A DNA stretch of 64,000 bases from JAYOFM01 sp038117225 (GTDB taxonomy: Bacteria; Pseudomonadota; Alphaproteobacteria; Rhodospirillales; Casp-alpha2). Under the pieces are notes generated by a model. The model saw only the letters and a list, made by a program, of their open reading frames with translations. It was not told where the DNA came from and made no database searches. This document shows positions 26,201 to 34,526 of this stretch, piece after piece; position 1 is the stretch's first letter, and the number at the start of each line of letters is the position of its first letter. The DNA lies in the NCBI GenBank assembly GCA_038117225.1, contig JAYOFM010000001.1, forward strand, positions 1 through 64,000, in the 5' to 3' direction. The position numbers were made by a program, and so were the translations under genes.

Positions 26201-26794
26201 GTGCCCGCCAGCAATAACAAGCCCAAGGCGAAACCGCGCAAGAAGGCGGTGAAGAGCAAGATCGTCAAAGGAAAACCGGGCAGCAAGGCGCAGCCCTGGG
26301 CCGACGATATCTTCGACATGCTGAAGGCGGCCGGGGTGACCCAGTTCGCCTATGTGCCCGACGCCGGCCACCGCACCATGATCGACCGCGCCCTGGCCGA
26401 TCCGGATGTCCACGCGGTGCCGTTGACCACCGAGGAGGAAGGGGTGGCGCTGTGCGCCGGCGCCGATCTCGGCCATGGTCGCGCGGTGCTGATGATGCAG
26501 TCATCCGGGCTCGGCAACTGCGTCAATTTCTTCTCGCTGATGAAGGGGGCGCGTTTTCCGATCCTGATGCTGGTTTCCATGCGCGGCGATTATGGCGAAC
26601 AGAATCCCTGGCAGATGGCCATGGGCGGCGCCGTCGATGGTATTCTGGCGGCCATGGATTTCGTCAACCTGAGGGTCGACAGCGAGGCCGAGATCCGCGA
26701 CGCCGTCGAGGCCGGCATCGGCATGGCCTTCAAGGGCGGCCGCCCGGTGGCCGTGCTGCTGACGCAGAAATTTATTGGCGCGAAGGCGTTCTGA
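26201..26794 (+). CDS. TPP enzyme, N-terminal (Pyr) subunit, sulfopyruvate decarboxylase alpha-like
   Basis: This 197-residue protein corresponds to the TPP-binding Pyr domain of decarboxylases such as sulfopyruvate decarboxylase (ComD) or phosphonopyruvate decarboxylase. The conserved glutamate that activates TPP sits in LTTEEEGVAL, and MMQSSGLGNCVN is typical of the family. A lysine-rich 28-residue extension precedes the domain and is unusual. A GTG start with AGGGAGG upstream was chosen. The beta subunit starts 2 bp after its stop. The substrate is unknown; no coenzyme M or phosphonate genes are nearby. Confidence 0.75.
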   Translation: MPASNNKPKAKPRKKAVKSKIVKGKPGSKAQPWADDIFDMLKAAGVTQFAYVPDAGHRTMIDRALADPDVHAVPLTTEEEGVALCAGADLGHGRAVLMMQSSGLGNCVNFFSLMKGARFPILMLVSMRGDYGEQNPWQMAMGGAVDGILAAMDFVNLRVDSEAEIRDAVEAGIGMAFKGGRPVAVLLTQKFIGAKAF

Positions 26795-26796
26795 TC

Positions 26797-27426
26797 ATGG
26801 CAAGATCCAACAGCAATTTCCCCGCCCGCGCGCCCCGCGTGCTCGACCGCAAGCAGGCGGTGCCGGCGTTGTTTCCGACGCACGATGATCTGCTGATCGT
26901 CACCGGGCTCGCCGGCGCGGCGAAGGACATGGCGGCGCTGACCGGCGACGCGGATTACCTGTTCACCCAAGCCGGCGCCATGGGCTCGGCCTCGATGATC
27001 GGCTTCGGTCTCGCCATGGCGCGGCCGGACCGCAAGGTGGTGGTGGTCACCGGCGATGGCGAACTGCTGATGAATATCGGCTGCCTCGCCACCATCGCCG
27101 TTCATAACCCGCCCAATCTTTCCATCGTCTGCGTCGACAACGGCCACAACGGCGAAACCGGCTATCAGAAGGCGCACACCAGCCTCGGCGCCGATCTGGA
27201 AGCGATGGCCCGCGCCGCCGGTATCGCCAGCGCCATGACCGTCAATACCAAGGCCGATCTGGCGACCGGCCGCGACCTGCTGCACGGCCCCGCCAACGGC
27301 ACCCGGGTGGTCATTCTGCGCGTCAAGCCGAGCGACCCGGCCCGCTTCAAGCGCAATATGCACGGTGACGAATGCCGTGTGCGCTTCCGCGCCCACGTGG
27401 CCAAGGGGATGGCGACCGGCGGCTAG
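26797..27426 (+). CDS. TPP enzyme, C-terminal (PP) subunit, sulfopyruvate decarboxylase beta-like
   Basis: This 209-residue partner carries the TPP diphosphate motif, starting GDGELLMNIG and ending with VDNGHNGETG, the GDG-X26-N rule for magnesium and TPP binding. Together with the preceding subunit it would form one active decarboxylase, as in ComDE-type enzymes. Candidate substrates are sulfopyruvate, phosphonopyruvate or another 2-oxo acid. The pair is compact and translationally coupled, and probably controlled by the GntR-type site upstream. Confidence 0.78.
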   Translation: MARSNSNFPARAPRVLDRKQAVPALFPTHDDLLIVTGLAGAAKDMAALTGDADYLFTQAGAMGSASMIGFGLAMARPDRKVVVVTGDGELLMNIGCLATIAVHNPPNLSIVCVDNGHNGETGYQKAHTSLGADLEAMARAAGIASAMTVNTKADLATGRDLLHGPANGTRVVILRVKPSDPARFKRNMHGDECRVRFRAHVAKGMATGG

Positions 27427-27446
27427 CCGGGCTCAGGTGCCGGCCG

Positions 27447-27728
27447 TCATCGGATGACGCGGTATAGCATATAGGCGGCGAACAGCCCGAGCACGATGAC
27501 GATGGCCTGGCGGGTCTGGCGTCGGCGCGCCGGATCGGGCGCCGCCAGCTCGCTGTCCCAGGCTTGCTGATTGTCGGGTGTTAGTCGTGAAGGGGCAGTG
27601 CTTTGCTTGACGTCGGTCGACCAGTTGCAGGCGTCACAGGTGTAGGTGCGCCAGACGGCGTCGGTCATGGCGTTGCGCGCCAACTCGACGTCGCCACCGC
27701 AGCGCGGGCATTCACGGTAAATGACCAT
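27447..27728 (-). CDS. Small zinc-ribbon membrane protein
   Basis: This 93-residue protein has an N-terminal CPRCGG...CDACNW zinc ribbon, a polar linker and one C-terminal transmembrane helix (about residues 70-90, VIVLGLFAAYMLY). The ribbon would face the cytosol. No family name is recognised. A GAGG site precedes the ATG at 27728. It lies downstream of the YkgJ gene on the same strand after a 44-bp gap. Confidence 0.6.
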   Translation of the reverse strand: MVIYRECPRCGGDVELARNAMTDAVWRTYTCDACNWSTDVKQSTAPSRLTPDNQQAWDSELAAPDPARRRQTRQAIVIVLGLFAAYMLYRVIR

Positions 27729-27772
27729 GGCGTTTCCTCGTCCGCATCCTAGCACGGCGCCACCGTTTCACC

Positions 27773-28498
27773 CTAGTCGGACGCGGTGACCGCCGTCGCC
27801 GGCGCGAACACCGGCGCGCCGCCAAGCCAGCGCGCCGCCAGCGTGTCGTCTTCGAGGCCGATGGCGAGGGCCGCGTTCATCTCCACGTCCTCGATGTCGA
27901 ACCCGGCATCCGCCAGTCCGGCGTGCAGGCCATAGCCGACGCCGTTGGCGGCATTGAGTTGCATCTCGTGCTGCGGCACCGGTTGTTCCATGCGGCTGTC
28001 ATAGGCGCGGCGGCAGGCGCTAACGTCGACCGAGACCACGGCACGGCACGACAGCGGCCGCACGGCGTGGACGGAGCACGAGCCGTCCTTCAGCAGTGGG
28101 CAGGGCAGGCGCATCCTCGCCCGCGCGTCGCCGTCGCGGCCGCGGGTGAAGGCATCGACATTGGCGATCTTGCGTTTAAGCGCGGATTTTTGGTCATCGC
28201 TGAACGTTGTGCGGATGAAATCCAATACCAGCAGCACTTCCGGCGGCGAGGCGGTCAGCCGCACGTGGCAGCACCACGGGCAGTTGGCGGCGCAGGCAAT
28301 TGGTTGTGGCGGCGGTACCCGTTCGACGACCTGGGCGATGGTATCCTCGGCGCGGGCGAGGGCGCTACGGGCAAGCTGCAGAATATCGGCGGGCGTCGCA
28401 TCGGCCATGGCGGTGGCGGTTTCCCGGCGTTGCGCCTGCGTTGCCGCGCCGATCAGGCGGGCGGCGTCCTTGACGGCTTGCGTCTCGTCGTCCGTCAT
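27773..28498 (-). CDS. YkgJ family cysteine-cluster protein
   Basis: This 241-residue protein carries a cysteine cluster suggesting Fe or Zn binding (CAANCPWCCHV, then CPLLKDGSCSVHAVRPLSCR). The family is annotated as a putative metal-chelating protein of unknown activity. The N-terminal helix (about residues 1-60) is family-variable. It overlaps the ChaC gene by 4 bp, so the two are translationally coupled. Confidence 0.78.
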   Translation of the reverse strand: MTDDETQAVKDAARLIGAATQAQRRETATAMADATPADILQLARSALARAEDTIAQVVERVPPPQPIACAANCPWCCHVRLTASPPEVLLVLDFIRTTFSDDQKSALKRKIANVDAFTRGRDGDARARMRLPCPLLKDGSCSVHAVRPLSCRAVVSVDVSACRRAYDSRMEQPVPQHEMQLNAANGVGYGLHAGLADAGFDIEDVEMNAALAIGLEDDTLAARWLGGAPVFAPATAVTASD

Positions 28499-29082
28499 CG
28501 TCTCGTCGTTCCGCCGGCCTTGCGAACGATCCGTGCCAGGGCGCGGTCGCGGATGCCGAGTTCGTTGAGGTGGCAGAGGGTATTCTCGAGATACTCCAGA
28601 CACTCGCCGGCCTTGCCGCAGCCCTGGCGGATCAGGGTGACGGCCTCTTCGTCACTGAGCGCGCCGACGTGTTGGTCGTGTGCCGGGTCGGCGACGAAGG
28701 TATAGGCCTTGATGCGCTCGTCGCCATGGTTGGTATCGGCCAGCAGGTCACAGGCCAGCCAACGCGGCCGATAGACCCGGGTCACCATCTCGCGTTCATA
28801 CAGATAGCCCATCACCCGTTTGCCGTCGCGTTGCCGCACCCGAAAGGCGATGCCATGGCACGACCCGCCACGATCGAGCCCAAGCACAAGGCCGGGGCGC
28901 TCATAGGTGCCGCGGTATTCCACCGAATAGATACAGAGCGCCCTATGGTAGCCCCAGATGCGCGCCGGCCGCTGTTCCGCGTGCGGAAAATTCGGCCGCC
29001 ACATCAGCGAGCCGTAGCCGAATACCCAGAAGTCATGGTCCGGAGCGGCGATCATCTCGCGTGCCGGGTCCGTCGCCGGCAT
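28495..29082 (-). CDS. chaC: ChaC-like gamma-glutamylcyclotransferase
   Basis: This 195-residue enzyme has the GGCT fold. The substrate-binding loop VFGYGSLMWRP is near residues 19-29, and the catalytic glutamate lies in YLYEREMV. ChaC proteins cleave glutathione to 5-oxoproline and Cys-Gly. It shares one base with the DMT transporter stop on one side and overlaps the YkgJ gene by 4 bp on the other, which suggests a glutathione- or thiol-related operon. Confidence 0.88.
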   Translation of the reverse strand: MPATDPAREMIAAPDHDFWVFGYGSLMWRPNFPHAEQRPARIWGYHRALCIYSVEYRGTYERPGLVLGLDRGGSCHGIAFRVRQRDGKRVMGYLYEREMVTRVYRPRWLACDLLADTNHGDERIKAYTFVADPAHDQHVGALSDEEAVTLIRQGCGKAGECLEYLENTLCHLNELGIRDRALARIVRKAGGTTRR

Positions 29083-30044
29083 CAGGCGCGCTTGCCCTGG
29101 GCGGTAACGAGAAAAACCCCGGCCGCCGTGACCGCCATGCCGATGAAGGCGGCGGCGGTCAGGCGCTCATCGAACATCACGTAGCCTTCCAACGCCGCCG
29201 CCGGCGCTACCAGGAAAAAGAACGCCGCCAGTCGTGACGCGGCGCCCTTGCGGATCATCACGTAGAGCAGCGTCAGCGCCCCCACCGATAACGCCAGCAC
29301 GTTCCAGCCGATGGCGATCAGAAATTGCGGCACCCAATCCACCGCCATGGTTTCCAGTGATAGCGCCAGCACGCCGGCGACCGCGGCGGCGGCTGTCGTC
29401 TGGATGGCGTTCGATGCCATCAGGTCGCCGGCCGCGCCATGTCGTTTCTGCAGCAGCATATTGAACGAGATAGCAAACAGCGCCACCGCGCAGCCGGCGG
29501 CGCCGGAAAAACCACCGATGGCCAACGCCACCTTGTCGGAAACCACCAAGATCGTGCCGGCGACGCCGAGCGCGAACCCGAGCCATTGCCGCGCCGCCAC
29601 CCGCTCGCCAAGGTAGGGGCCGGCGACGATCGCGGTCAGCACCGGGTGGGCGCCGATAATGATGGCGACGACGCCGGAATTGACGCCGGCGTCGATGGCC
29701 CAGAAGACACCGCCCATGTGTCCGACCAACAGCACCACGCCGCCCACCGCCGTGCGTGCGATGTCCTGTCGCCGCGTCGGCCAGCGTGCCTTCAGGGCGC
29801 CGGCGAGCACCAGAAAAATCACCGCCGTTATGGCATAGCGCCACATTAGGAAGGTAAAGGGCTCGGCGTGCGGCAGGCCCAACTTGGCGGCGGGAAAGCC
29901 GGTGCTCCAAAGCAGCACAAGAAAGATCGGCATGATCCAGAGCCACAGGATCGACGGAGCCTCCGGGATAGCCGCAATGACATCCGGCGTGCCACCGGGC
30001 GTATTGGCGGGCGCGGGCAGTGGCGGCGTCGTGGCGTCGTTCAT
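29082..30044 (-). CDS. DMT superfamily transporter (EamA domains)
   Basis: This 320-residue membrane protein has about ten transmembrane helices and two EamA repeats. Typical features are the short N-terminal helix with LLWSTGFPAAKLGL and a late VAPAAALEGYVMFDERL near the second repeat. These are drug/metabolite exporters; the substrate is unknown. It is the first gene of the DMT-chaC-ykgJ operon on the minus strand. Proline-rich residues precede the first helix. Confidence 0.82.
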   Translation of the reverse strand: MNDATTPPLPAPANTPGGTPDVIAAIPEAPSILWLWIMPIFLVLLWSTGFPAAKLGLPHAEPFTFLMWRYAITAVIFLVLAGALKARWPTRRQDIARTAVGGVVLLVGHMGGVFWAIDAGVNSGVVAIIIGAHPVLTAIVAGPYLGERVAARQWLGFALGVAGTILVVSDKVALAIGGFSGAAGCAVALFAISFNMLLQKRHGAAGDLMASNAIQTTAAAAVAGVLALSLETMAVDWVPQFLIAIGWNVLALSVGALTLLYVMIRKGAASRLAAFFFLVAPAAALEGYVMFDERLTAAAFIGMAVTAAGVFLVTAQGKRA

Positions 30045-30123
30045 GAATGCTCCGGCTTGCACAGGTCGGCGACCGTAAATCCTTCGCAACCGGCTCGCAA
30101 CGGACTATAAGCGGGGTCCCCGA

Positions 30124-31266
30124 ATGATTGCGGAAGCAATGAGCGAACCACGAACGCCACCTAATCCGGAGCAGACGCCCGATTACCAACTTCGGCCCAC
30201 CCGCTTAAGCAGACCGCTGCGCGGCCTGCTGATGGGCCTGGGCGGAATCGGGCTAGCTTTGGGATTGGCCTATTCCGTTTACTGGCAGCAACTGGCGAGC
30301 GGCATCGAAACGGGCATTCACGACTGGTTCAGCGAACGCCGGGACGACGGCTGGGACGCCACCTTCGATTCCATCATTGTCGACGGTTTCCCCTTCGCCC
30401 TGACGGCGACCATTTCGTTGCCCCGGCTGGCGCGGCCGGGGCGTTGGTCCTGGGCCGGGCCCTCGGTGACCGGCGAAGCCTGGCCGTGGCGACCGGGCGA
30501 ATGGGTGGTGTCGGCGCCCGGTCACCATGACGGCAGCATCATCGCGGACGGCAAAACCATCGAGTTGAGCGCCCGGCTTCGTCAAGCGCGTGGTCTGGTC
30601 ATCGTTGCTGGCGGCCGCCTGCGTCACGCCGAGGTCACTATTGAGGATGCCCGGGTACGGGAGATCAAGAACGACGGCGTATCCACATTACAGAGACTCA
30701 TCCTGACTCTGCGCGAGCCGTCACCCGCGTCCGCACCGGCCGGGTCCAGTGATGTTTCGAAAGAGCGACCGGCGCCGACGCTGGCCGCCGAGTTGGATAT
30801 CATCGACCTGACGTTGGCGGAAGCCTTGGCGACGCCGCTCGGTCGCACCGTCGACACGGCGGCGGTTCGGCTTCGTTTGCTGGGTAGGATCGGCGGTGGT
30901 GAACGTGCATCGGCATTGGCCGCGTGGCGGGATGATGGCGGCATCCTCGAGGTCGAGGAATTGGTCCTCGAATCCGGCTCCCTCGAGTTGGAGGCCGACG
31001 GCACGATCGCCCTCGACGCCGATCTGCAGCCGCTCGCCGCGTTCACCGCGCGCATTCGCGGCTTCAACGATGCGGTCGACAAACTGACGGCCGCGAACGT
31101 CATCCGACGCGGTACGGCGACGGCGGCGAAGCTGGTTCTGGGCGCGCTGGCTAAAGTGCCTGCGGATGGTGGTCGGCGTGAAATCACCGCGCCGATTACC
31201 GTGCAAGAACAGAAAATCTTTATCGGGCCGCTCTCCGTCGGTCGGGTTCCAACGATACGTTGGTAG
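30124..31266 (+). CDS. DUF2125 domain protein
   Basis: This 380-residue protein has one N-terminal transmembrane helix (about residues 35-55) and a large periplasmic beta-rich DUF2125 domain, starting near GWDATFDSIIVDGFPF and ending with the C-terminal FIGPLSVGRVPTIRW. The family is widespread in alphaproteobacteria, and its function is unknown. The start may be the ATG at 30124 or the one at 30139. It is divergent from the DMT gene. Confidence 0.82.
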   Translation: MIAEAMSEPRTPPNPEQTPDYQLRPTRLSRPLRGLLMGLGGIGLALGLAYSVYWQQLASGIETGIHDWFSERRDDGWDATFDSIIVDGFPFALTATISLPRLARPGRWSWAGPSVTGEAWPWRPGEWVVSAPGHHDGSIIADGKTIELSARLRQARGLVIVAGGRLRHAEVTIEDARVREIKNDGVSTLQRLILTLREPSPASAPAGSSDVSKERPAPTLAAELDIIDLTLAEALATPLGRTVDTAAVRLRLLGRIGGGERASALAAWRDDGGILEVEELVLESGSLELEADGTIALDADLQPLAAFTARIRGFNDAVDKLTAANVIRRGTATAAKLVLGALAKVPADGGRREITAPITVQEQKIFIGPLSVGRVPTIRW

Positions 31267-31318
31267 GTCTGCCGTTACGGTTTTGGGCTTGCCGGCCTTG
31301 CCCTGCTATAATCGGTCC

Positions 31319-31936
31319 ATGAGCCGATTATTCATCGCTCTCGCGTTCGTGGTGATGGTGGCGACGGATCTCGCCGCCGCCGATCAGCGGTTCACCACGG
31401 GCAAGTTTCTGGTCGCGGCGCCGGGTTTACGCGACCCACGGTTCGCCGAAAGCGTCGTCTTGGTCTTCGATCATGATGCCGGAGGCGCCTTTGGACTGAT
31501 CGTCAACAAGGCCCTCGGCGAAGGGCCATTGATGCCGTTGCTGAAGGGTTTGGAAATCGAGATTCCGGCCGATAGCGAAACCGGCGAGGACCCGCCGGCT
31601 GACCCCAGCATTCGCCTGCATTACGGGGGACCGGTCGACCGGGGCGCCATCTTCATCATTCATTCGACGGATTATCAGGGCCCGGCGACCAAGGTTCTCA
31701 TCGACATCGCCGTCATGACGCGGGACGTCAAAGTGCTGCGGGACGTGGCACAGGGCGCTGGACCGGCACACATGATGATGATCTTGGGCTACGCCGGATG
31801 GGCGGCGGGGCAGTTGGATAGCGAATTGGCACGCGGTGATTGGCTTGTCGTTCCAGCGGATCCGATGATCCTTTTTGACGATGATGCGTCTAGCAAATGG
31901 CGGCGGCTTTCCGACAGTGTCGGCGTGCCCCTGTGA
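31319..31936 (+). CDS. YqgE/AlgH family protein with a signal peptide
   Basis: This 205-residue protein has a UPF0301/YqgE domain: FLVAAPGLRDPRFAESVVLV, then GGAFGLIVNK, RLHYGGPVDRG and a late ILGYAGWAAGQLDSELARGDW. Unlike ordinary YqgE, which is cytosolic, it begins with a clear signal peptide (residues 1-21, MSRLFIALAFVVMVATDLAA). It would therefore be exported. Its stop overlaps the start of a decayed tandem paralog at 31933. The function of the family is not known. Confidence 0.83.
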   Translation: MSRLFIALAFVVMVATDLAAADQRFTTGKFLVAAPGLRDPRFAESVVLVFDHDAGGAFGLIVNKALGEGPLMPLLKGLEIEIPADSETGEDPPADPSIRLHYGGPVDRGAIFIIHSTDYQGPATKVLIDIAVMTRDVKVLRDVAQGAGPAHMMMILGYAGWAAGQLDSELARGDWLVVPADPMILFDDDASSKWRRLSDSVGVPL

Positions 31937-32264
31937 GGACGCGTGCGACACGTCGAGCCGTTGCGCTCGGGCTTGTAGCGACGGCGTTGTTGCCGTTCGC
32001 TGGCGCCGCCGCCGAGCGCAAACCGCCCAAGGGCCAGAATTTGGTCGGCCTGTTGCTGACGGCGACGCCGGGCATGCGCGACGGCCGCTTTCGGAAAACC
32101 TGATGGTCGCCTTCGGTTACACGGGTTGGAGCGCCGTTCAACTCGACGCGCAAATCGCGGCGGGGGATTGGCAGACGGTGCCCGCGGGCCGCGCCACCGT
32201 CTTCGACGACGTTATGGCTGATAAGTGGTCCAACGCCTGGGCGCGGCGACCAAAAGCGCTCTGA
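31933..32264 (+). pseudogene. Decayed tandem YqgE/AlgH paralog
   Basis: A GTG start overlaps the upstream stop (GTGA). The first part encodes a signal peptide and LVGLLLTATPGMRDGRF, the start of a YqgE domain, and ends at a stop at 32101-32103. The domain's C-terminal part, MVAFGYTGWSAVQLDAQIAAGDW onwards, continues in another reading frame to 32264. About 108 internal residues are absent by comparison with the intact neighbour, and the frame is shifted at the junction. This is a deletion product of a former tandem duplication. Confidence 0.75.
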
Positions 32265-32266
32265 TA

Positions 32267-33178
32267 CTACTTGGCCCTGCAGACGACCTTGGCAACGCGT
32301 AGATCAGTGATTAGCCGGCGCGCGCCCAGCGGATAATCGCCGGCGGAGAGATCGGCGGCGGCCCTGGTGTCGCCATCCGTCGCCGGCGGAAAGTCGCGTC
32401 CCGCCACGCTCAAAGCCTCGGCAATGGTATCCGGCAGGGCGGAGAAGGTGCGGCCCCGTCGCGGTGATTCCGCCAGCACGACACCGATGACGTGGCCATC
32501 GCCGGCGAACACCGGCCCGCCCGACATGCCACCCAATGAATCGAAGCGCGCTGGAATGCGAGAACGTTCGCTCCACACGGCGGCCCGTTCCGAGGTGCTG
32601 TAGCGACCCTTCGAGCGCAATCGTGTCTCGCCCAACCGGCGGCCGAACAGCGCGCCAGGCGCCCCCTTGGGAAACCCGACATGAAAGCCGTCCCGCGTGC
32701 CCCGCGCACTGGCGGCCAGCGGCAGCGGCGTCGGTGCGTTGGCGGTCATCAGGACGGCTACGTCGGCGCGCGGGTGGACGAACCGGCGTTGCACCCGAAT
32801 GCCCTTTCTGGGACCGGTCAGGATGCCGACTTCGTCGCAGCCATCGACCACATGGCGCGCCGTCAGCCACACCCCGTCCTTGGCCACGGCGAAGGCCGTG
32901 CCTGTGCCGCTCGATCGCTTAAAGGGAATGTCCACGAGACTTTCGCGGGCGATGCGCGCACCGTCGCCCACGTCGTTGCGCTTGGCCGCGGGCCCTTCCC
33001 TGAGCCAGCCCGCGGTCTGCGCGGCCCAGGGTTTGTCCTTGTCTGTATCCTCGAACAGATGCGGCGCCGGGCGGCGCGGGTTGGCATTTTCCGGCAGCGG
33101 CGTTGGGCCGCGCAGCAGCGGTCCGGCAAGCGCGCCGAAGGCCAACAGCAGGACCATGACCCAATCAATGCGGCGCAT
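32267..33178 (-). CDS. Trypsin-like serine protease, exported or membrane-anchored
   Basis: This 303-residue protein begins with a hydrophobic signal or anchor (residues 5-22). The S1 catalytic triad is visible: His109 in TARHVVD, Asp139 in PRADVAVL and Ser219 in GGMSGGPVF. There is no PDZ domain, so it differs from DegP-type proteases. Three cysteines may be structural. It probably cleaves envelope proteins; the target is unknown. Confidence 0.82.
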   Translation of the reverse strand: MRRIDWVMVLLLAFGALAGPLLRGPTPLPENANPRRPAPHLFEDTDKDKPWAAQTAGWLREGPAAKRNDVGDGARIARESLVDIPFKRSSGTGTAFAVAKDGVWLTARHVVDGCDEVGILTGPRKGIRVQRRFVHPRADVAVLMTANAPTPLPLAASARGTRDGFHVGFPKGAPGALFGRRLGETRLRSKGRYSTSERAAVWSERSRIPARFDSLGGMSGGPVFAGDGHVIGVVLAESPRRGRTFSALPDTIAEALSVAGRDFPPATDGDTRAAADLSAGDYPLGARRLITDLRVAKVVCRAK

Positions 33179-33200
33179 GGCGCTGTTCCTCCCGGATTGC

Positions 33201-33614
33201 TTATCCGGAAACGGCGGCGGCGTTGATGGCGGCGGCGGCGAGTTTGATCGATACCATCAGCACGGCGGCGCCCATCTCACCGGCATCAATACGCGCTGGC
33301 AGGTCCTTCAGCACCAGATCGGCGATGCGGTAGGCGATGACCTGGAGCACCAGCGTTACTGGCCCCCAGATCAGAATGTCCCAGACGCTGATGCTGGCCG
33401 CCATGGCGAAGGCTAACGGTATGGCGAGCCCGACGATGGCGCCGCCCAGCGACACCGCCGCCGCCGTGTTGCCGCCGCGAATCAACGCTAACTCATCCCA
33501 CGGTGTGATCCAGACATAAACCAGCACGCCGACGACGAGCATGGCGATGGTCAGTGAAGAATGCAGCAAGAGGATAGGGAACCCGGTGAGGAAACTGTCG
33601 ATGACGGCGTCCAT
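33201..33614 (-). CDS. DUF350 family membrane protein
   Basis: This 137-residue protein has four hydrophobic segments (about residues 10-33, 48-72, 78-95 and 112-135) and the DUF350 pattern GNTAAAVSLGGAIVGLAIPLA. The family (YjfL-like) is of unknown function. It lies 22 bp before the protease gene on the same strand, and the tyrA gene is just upstream, so it may be the tail of that operon. Confidence 0.8.
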   Translation of the reverse strand: MDAVIDSFLTGFPILLLHSSLTIAMLVVGVLVYVWITPWDELALIRGGNTAAAVSLGGAIVGLAIPLAFAMAASISVWDILIWGPVTLVLQVIAYRIADLVLKDLPARIDAGEMGAAVLMVSIKLAAAAINAAAVSG

Positions 33615-33635
33615 GGCGTGGCCTCCGGTGGCGCG

Positions 33636-34526
33636 TTAATCCTGCTTGGCGTCGATGATGCCGCGGCGGATGGCGCGGGTGCGGGTGAAGTGATCTTCCA
33701 GCGCCTGGCCGTCGCCCTTGCGGACGGCCCGCTTAAGCGCAGTCAGGTCCTCGTCGAAGCGGCTGAGGATATCCAGCACCGCGTCCTTGTTGGCCATGAA
33801 GACGTCGCGCCACATCACCGGGTCGGAAGCGGCGATGCGGGTGAAATCGCGGAAACCGGACGCCGAGAAGCGAATGACCTCGCCCTTGATCTCATCTTCC
33901 AGATCGGTTGCCGTACCGACGATGGTATAGGCGATCAGGTGCGGCAGGTGGGAGGTAATGGCTAGCACTTGATCGTGATGGCCGGCTTCCATGAACTCCA
34001 CGTCGCTGCCGGCGCGGCGCCACATTTCGGCGACGGCATCGACGGCATCCTGGTCGCTGTCGACGGTCGGCGTGACGATGGCCCAGCGACCCTTGAACAA
34101 ATCGGCGAAGCCGCTTTCGGGGCCGGAATGTTCGGTGCCGGCAATGGGATGGCCGGCGACTGGTCGCGCGTGGTCGGGCAACGCCGGCAAGACGTCGCGC
34201 AGAAAACATGATTTGACCGAACCGACATCAGTGACAATGGCGCCATCGGCGAGCGCTGGCGCGATGGTCTCGGCGATCGCGCGATAAGTACCAAGCGGCG
34301 TGCACAGGACGACGATATCGGCGCCGTCGACGGCCTCGGCCGCGTCGAGGGTGTAGGCATCACCGAGGTCAAGTTCTCGGGCCTTTTCCAAGGTATCGCT
34401 ACTGCGCGTGGTGATGACGATTTTGCCGGCCAGGCCTTCGCGGCGAACGACGCGGGCCAGCGACGAGCCGATGAGACCGATGCCGATCAGGGTCAGACGG
34501 CGGAACAATGGGGCGGCGTCACTCAC
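33636..34526 (-). CDS. tyrA: Prephenate/arogenate dehydrogenase
   Basis: This 296-residue enzyme of tyrosine synthesis oxidatively decarboxylates prephenate or arogenate. The NAD(P)-binding fingerprint is LIGIGLIGSSLARV at the N-terminus, and HPIAGTEHSGPESGF is the substrate-binding segment. No chorismate mutase domain or ACT domain is fused. It overlaps hisC by 4 bp, in the order chorismate mutase, hisC, tyrA. Confidence 0.92.
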   Translation of the reverse strand: MSDAAPLFRRLTLIGIGLIGSSLARVVRREGLAGKIVITTRSSDTLEKARELDLGDAYTLDAAEAVDGADIVVLCTPLGTYRAIAETIAPALADGAIVTDVGSVKSCFLRDVLPALPDHARPVAGHPIAGTEHSGPESGFADLFKGRWAIVTPTVDSDQDAVDAVAEMWRRAGSDVEFMEAGHHDQVLAITSHLPHLIAYTIVGTATDLEDEIKGEVIRFSASGFRDFTRIAASDPVMWRDVFMANKDAVLDILSRFDEDLTALKRAVRKGDGQALEDHFTRTRAIRRGIIDAKQD

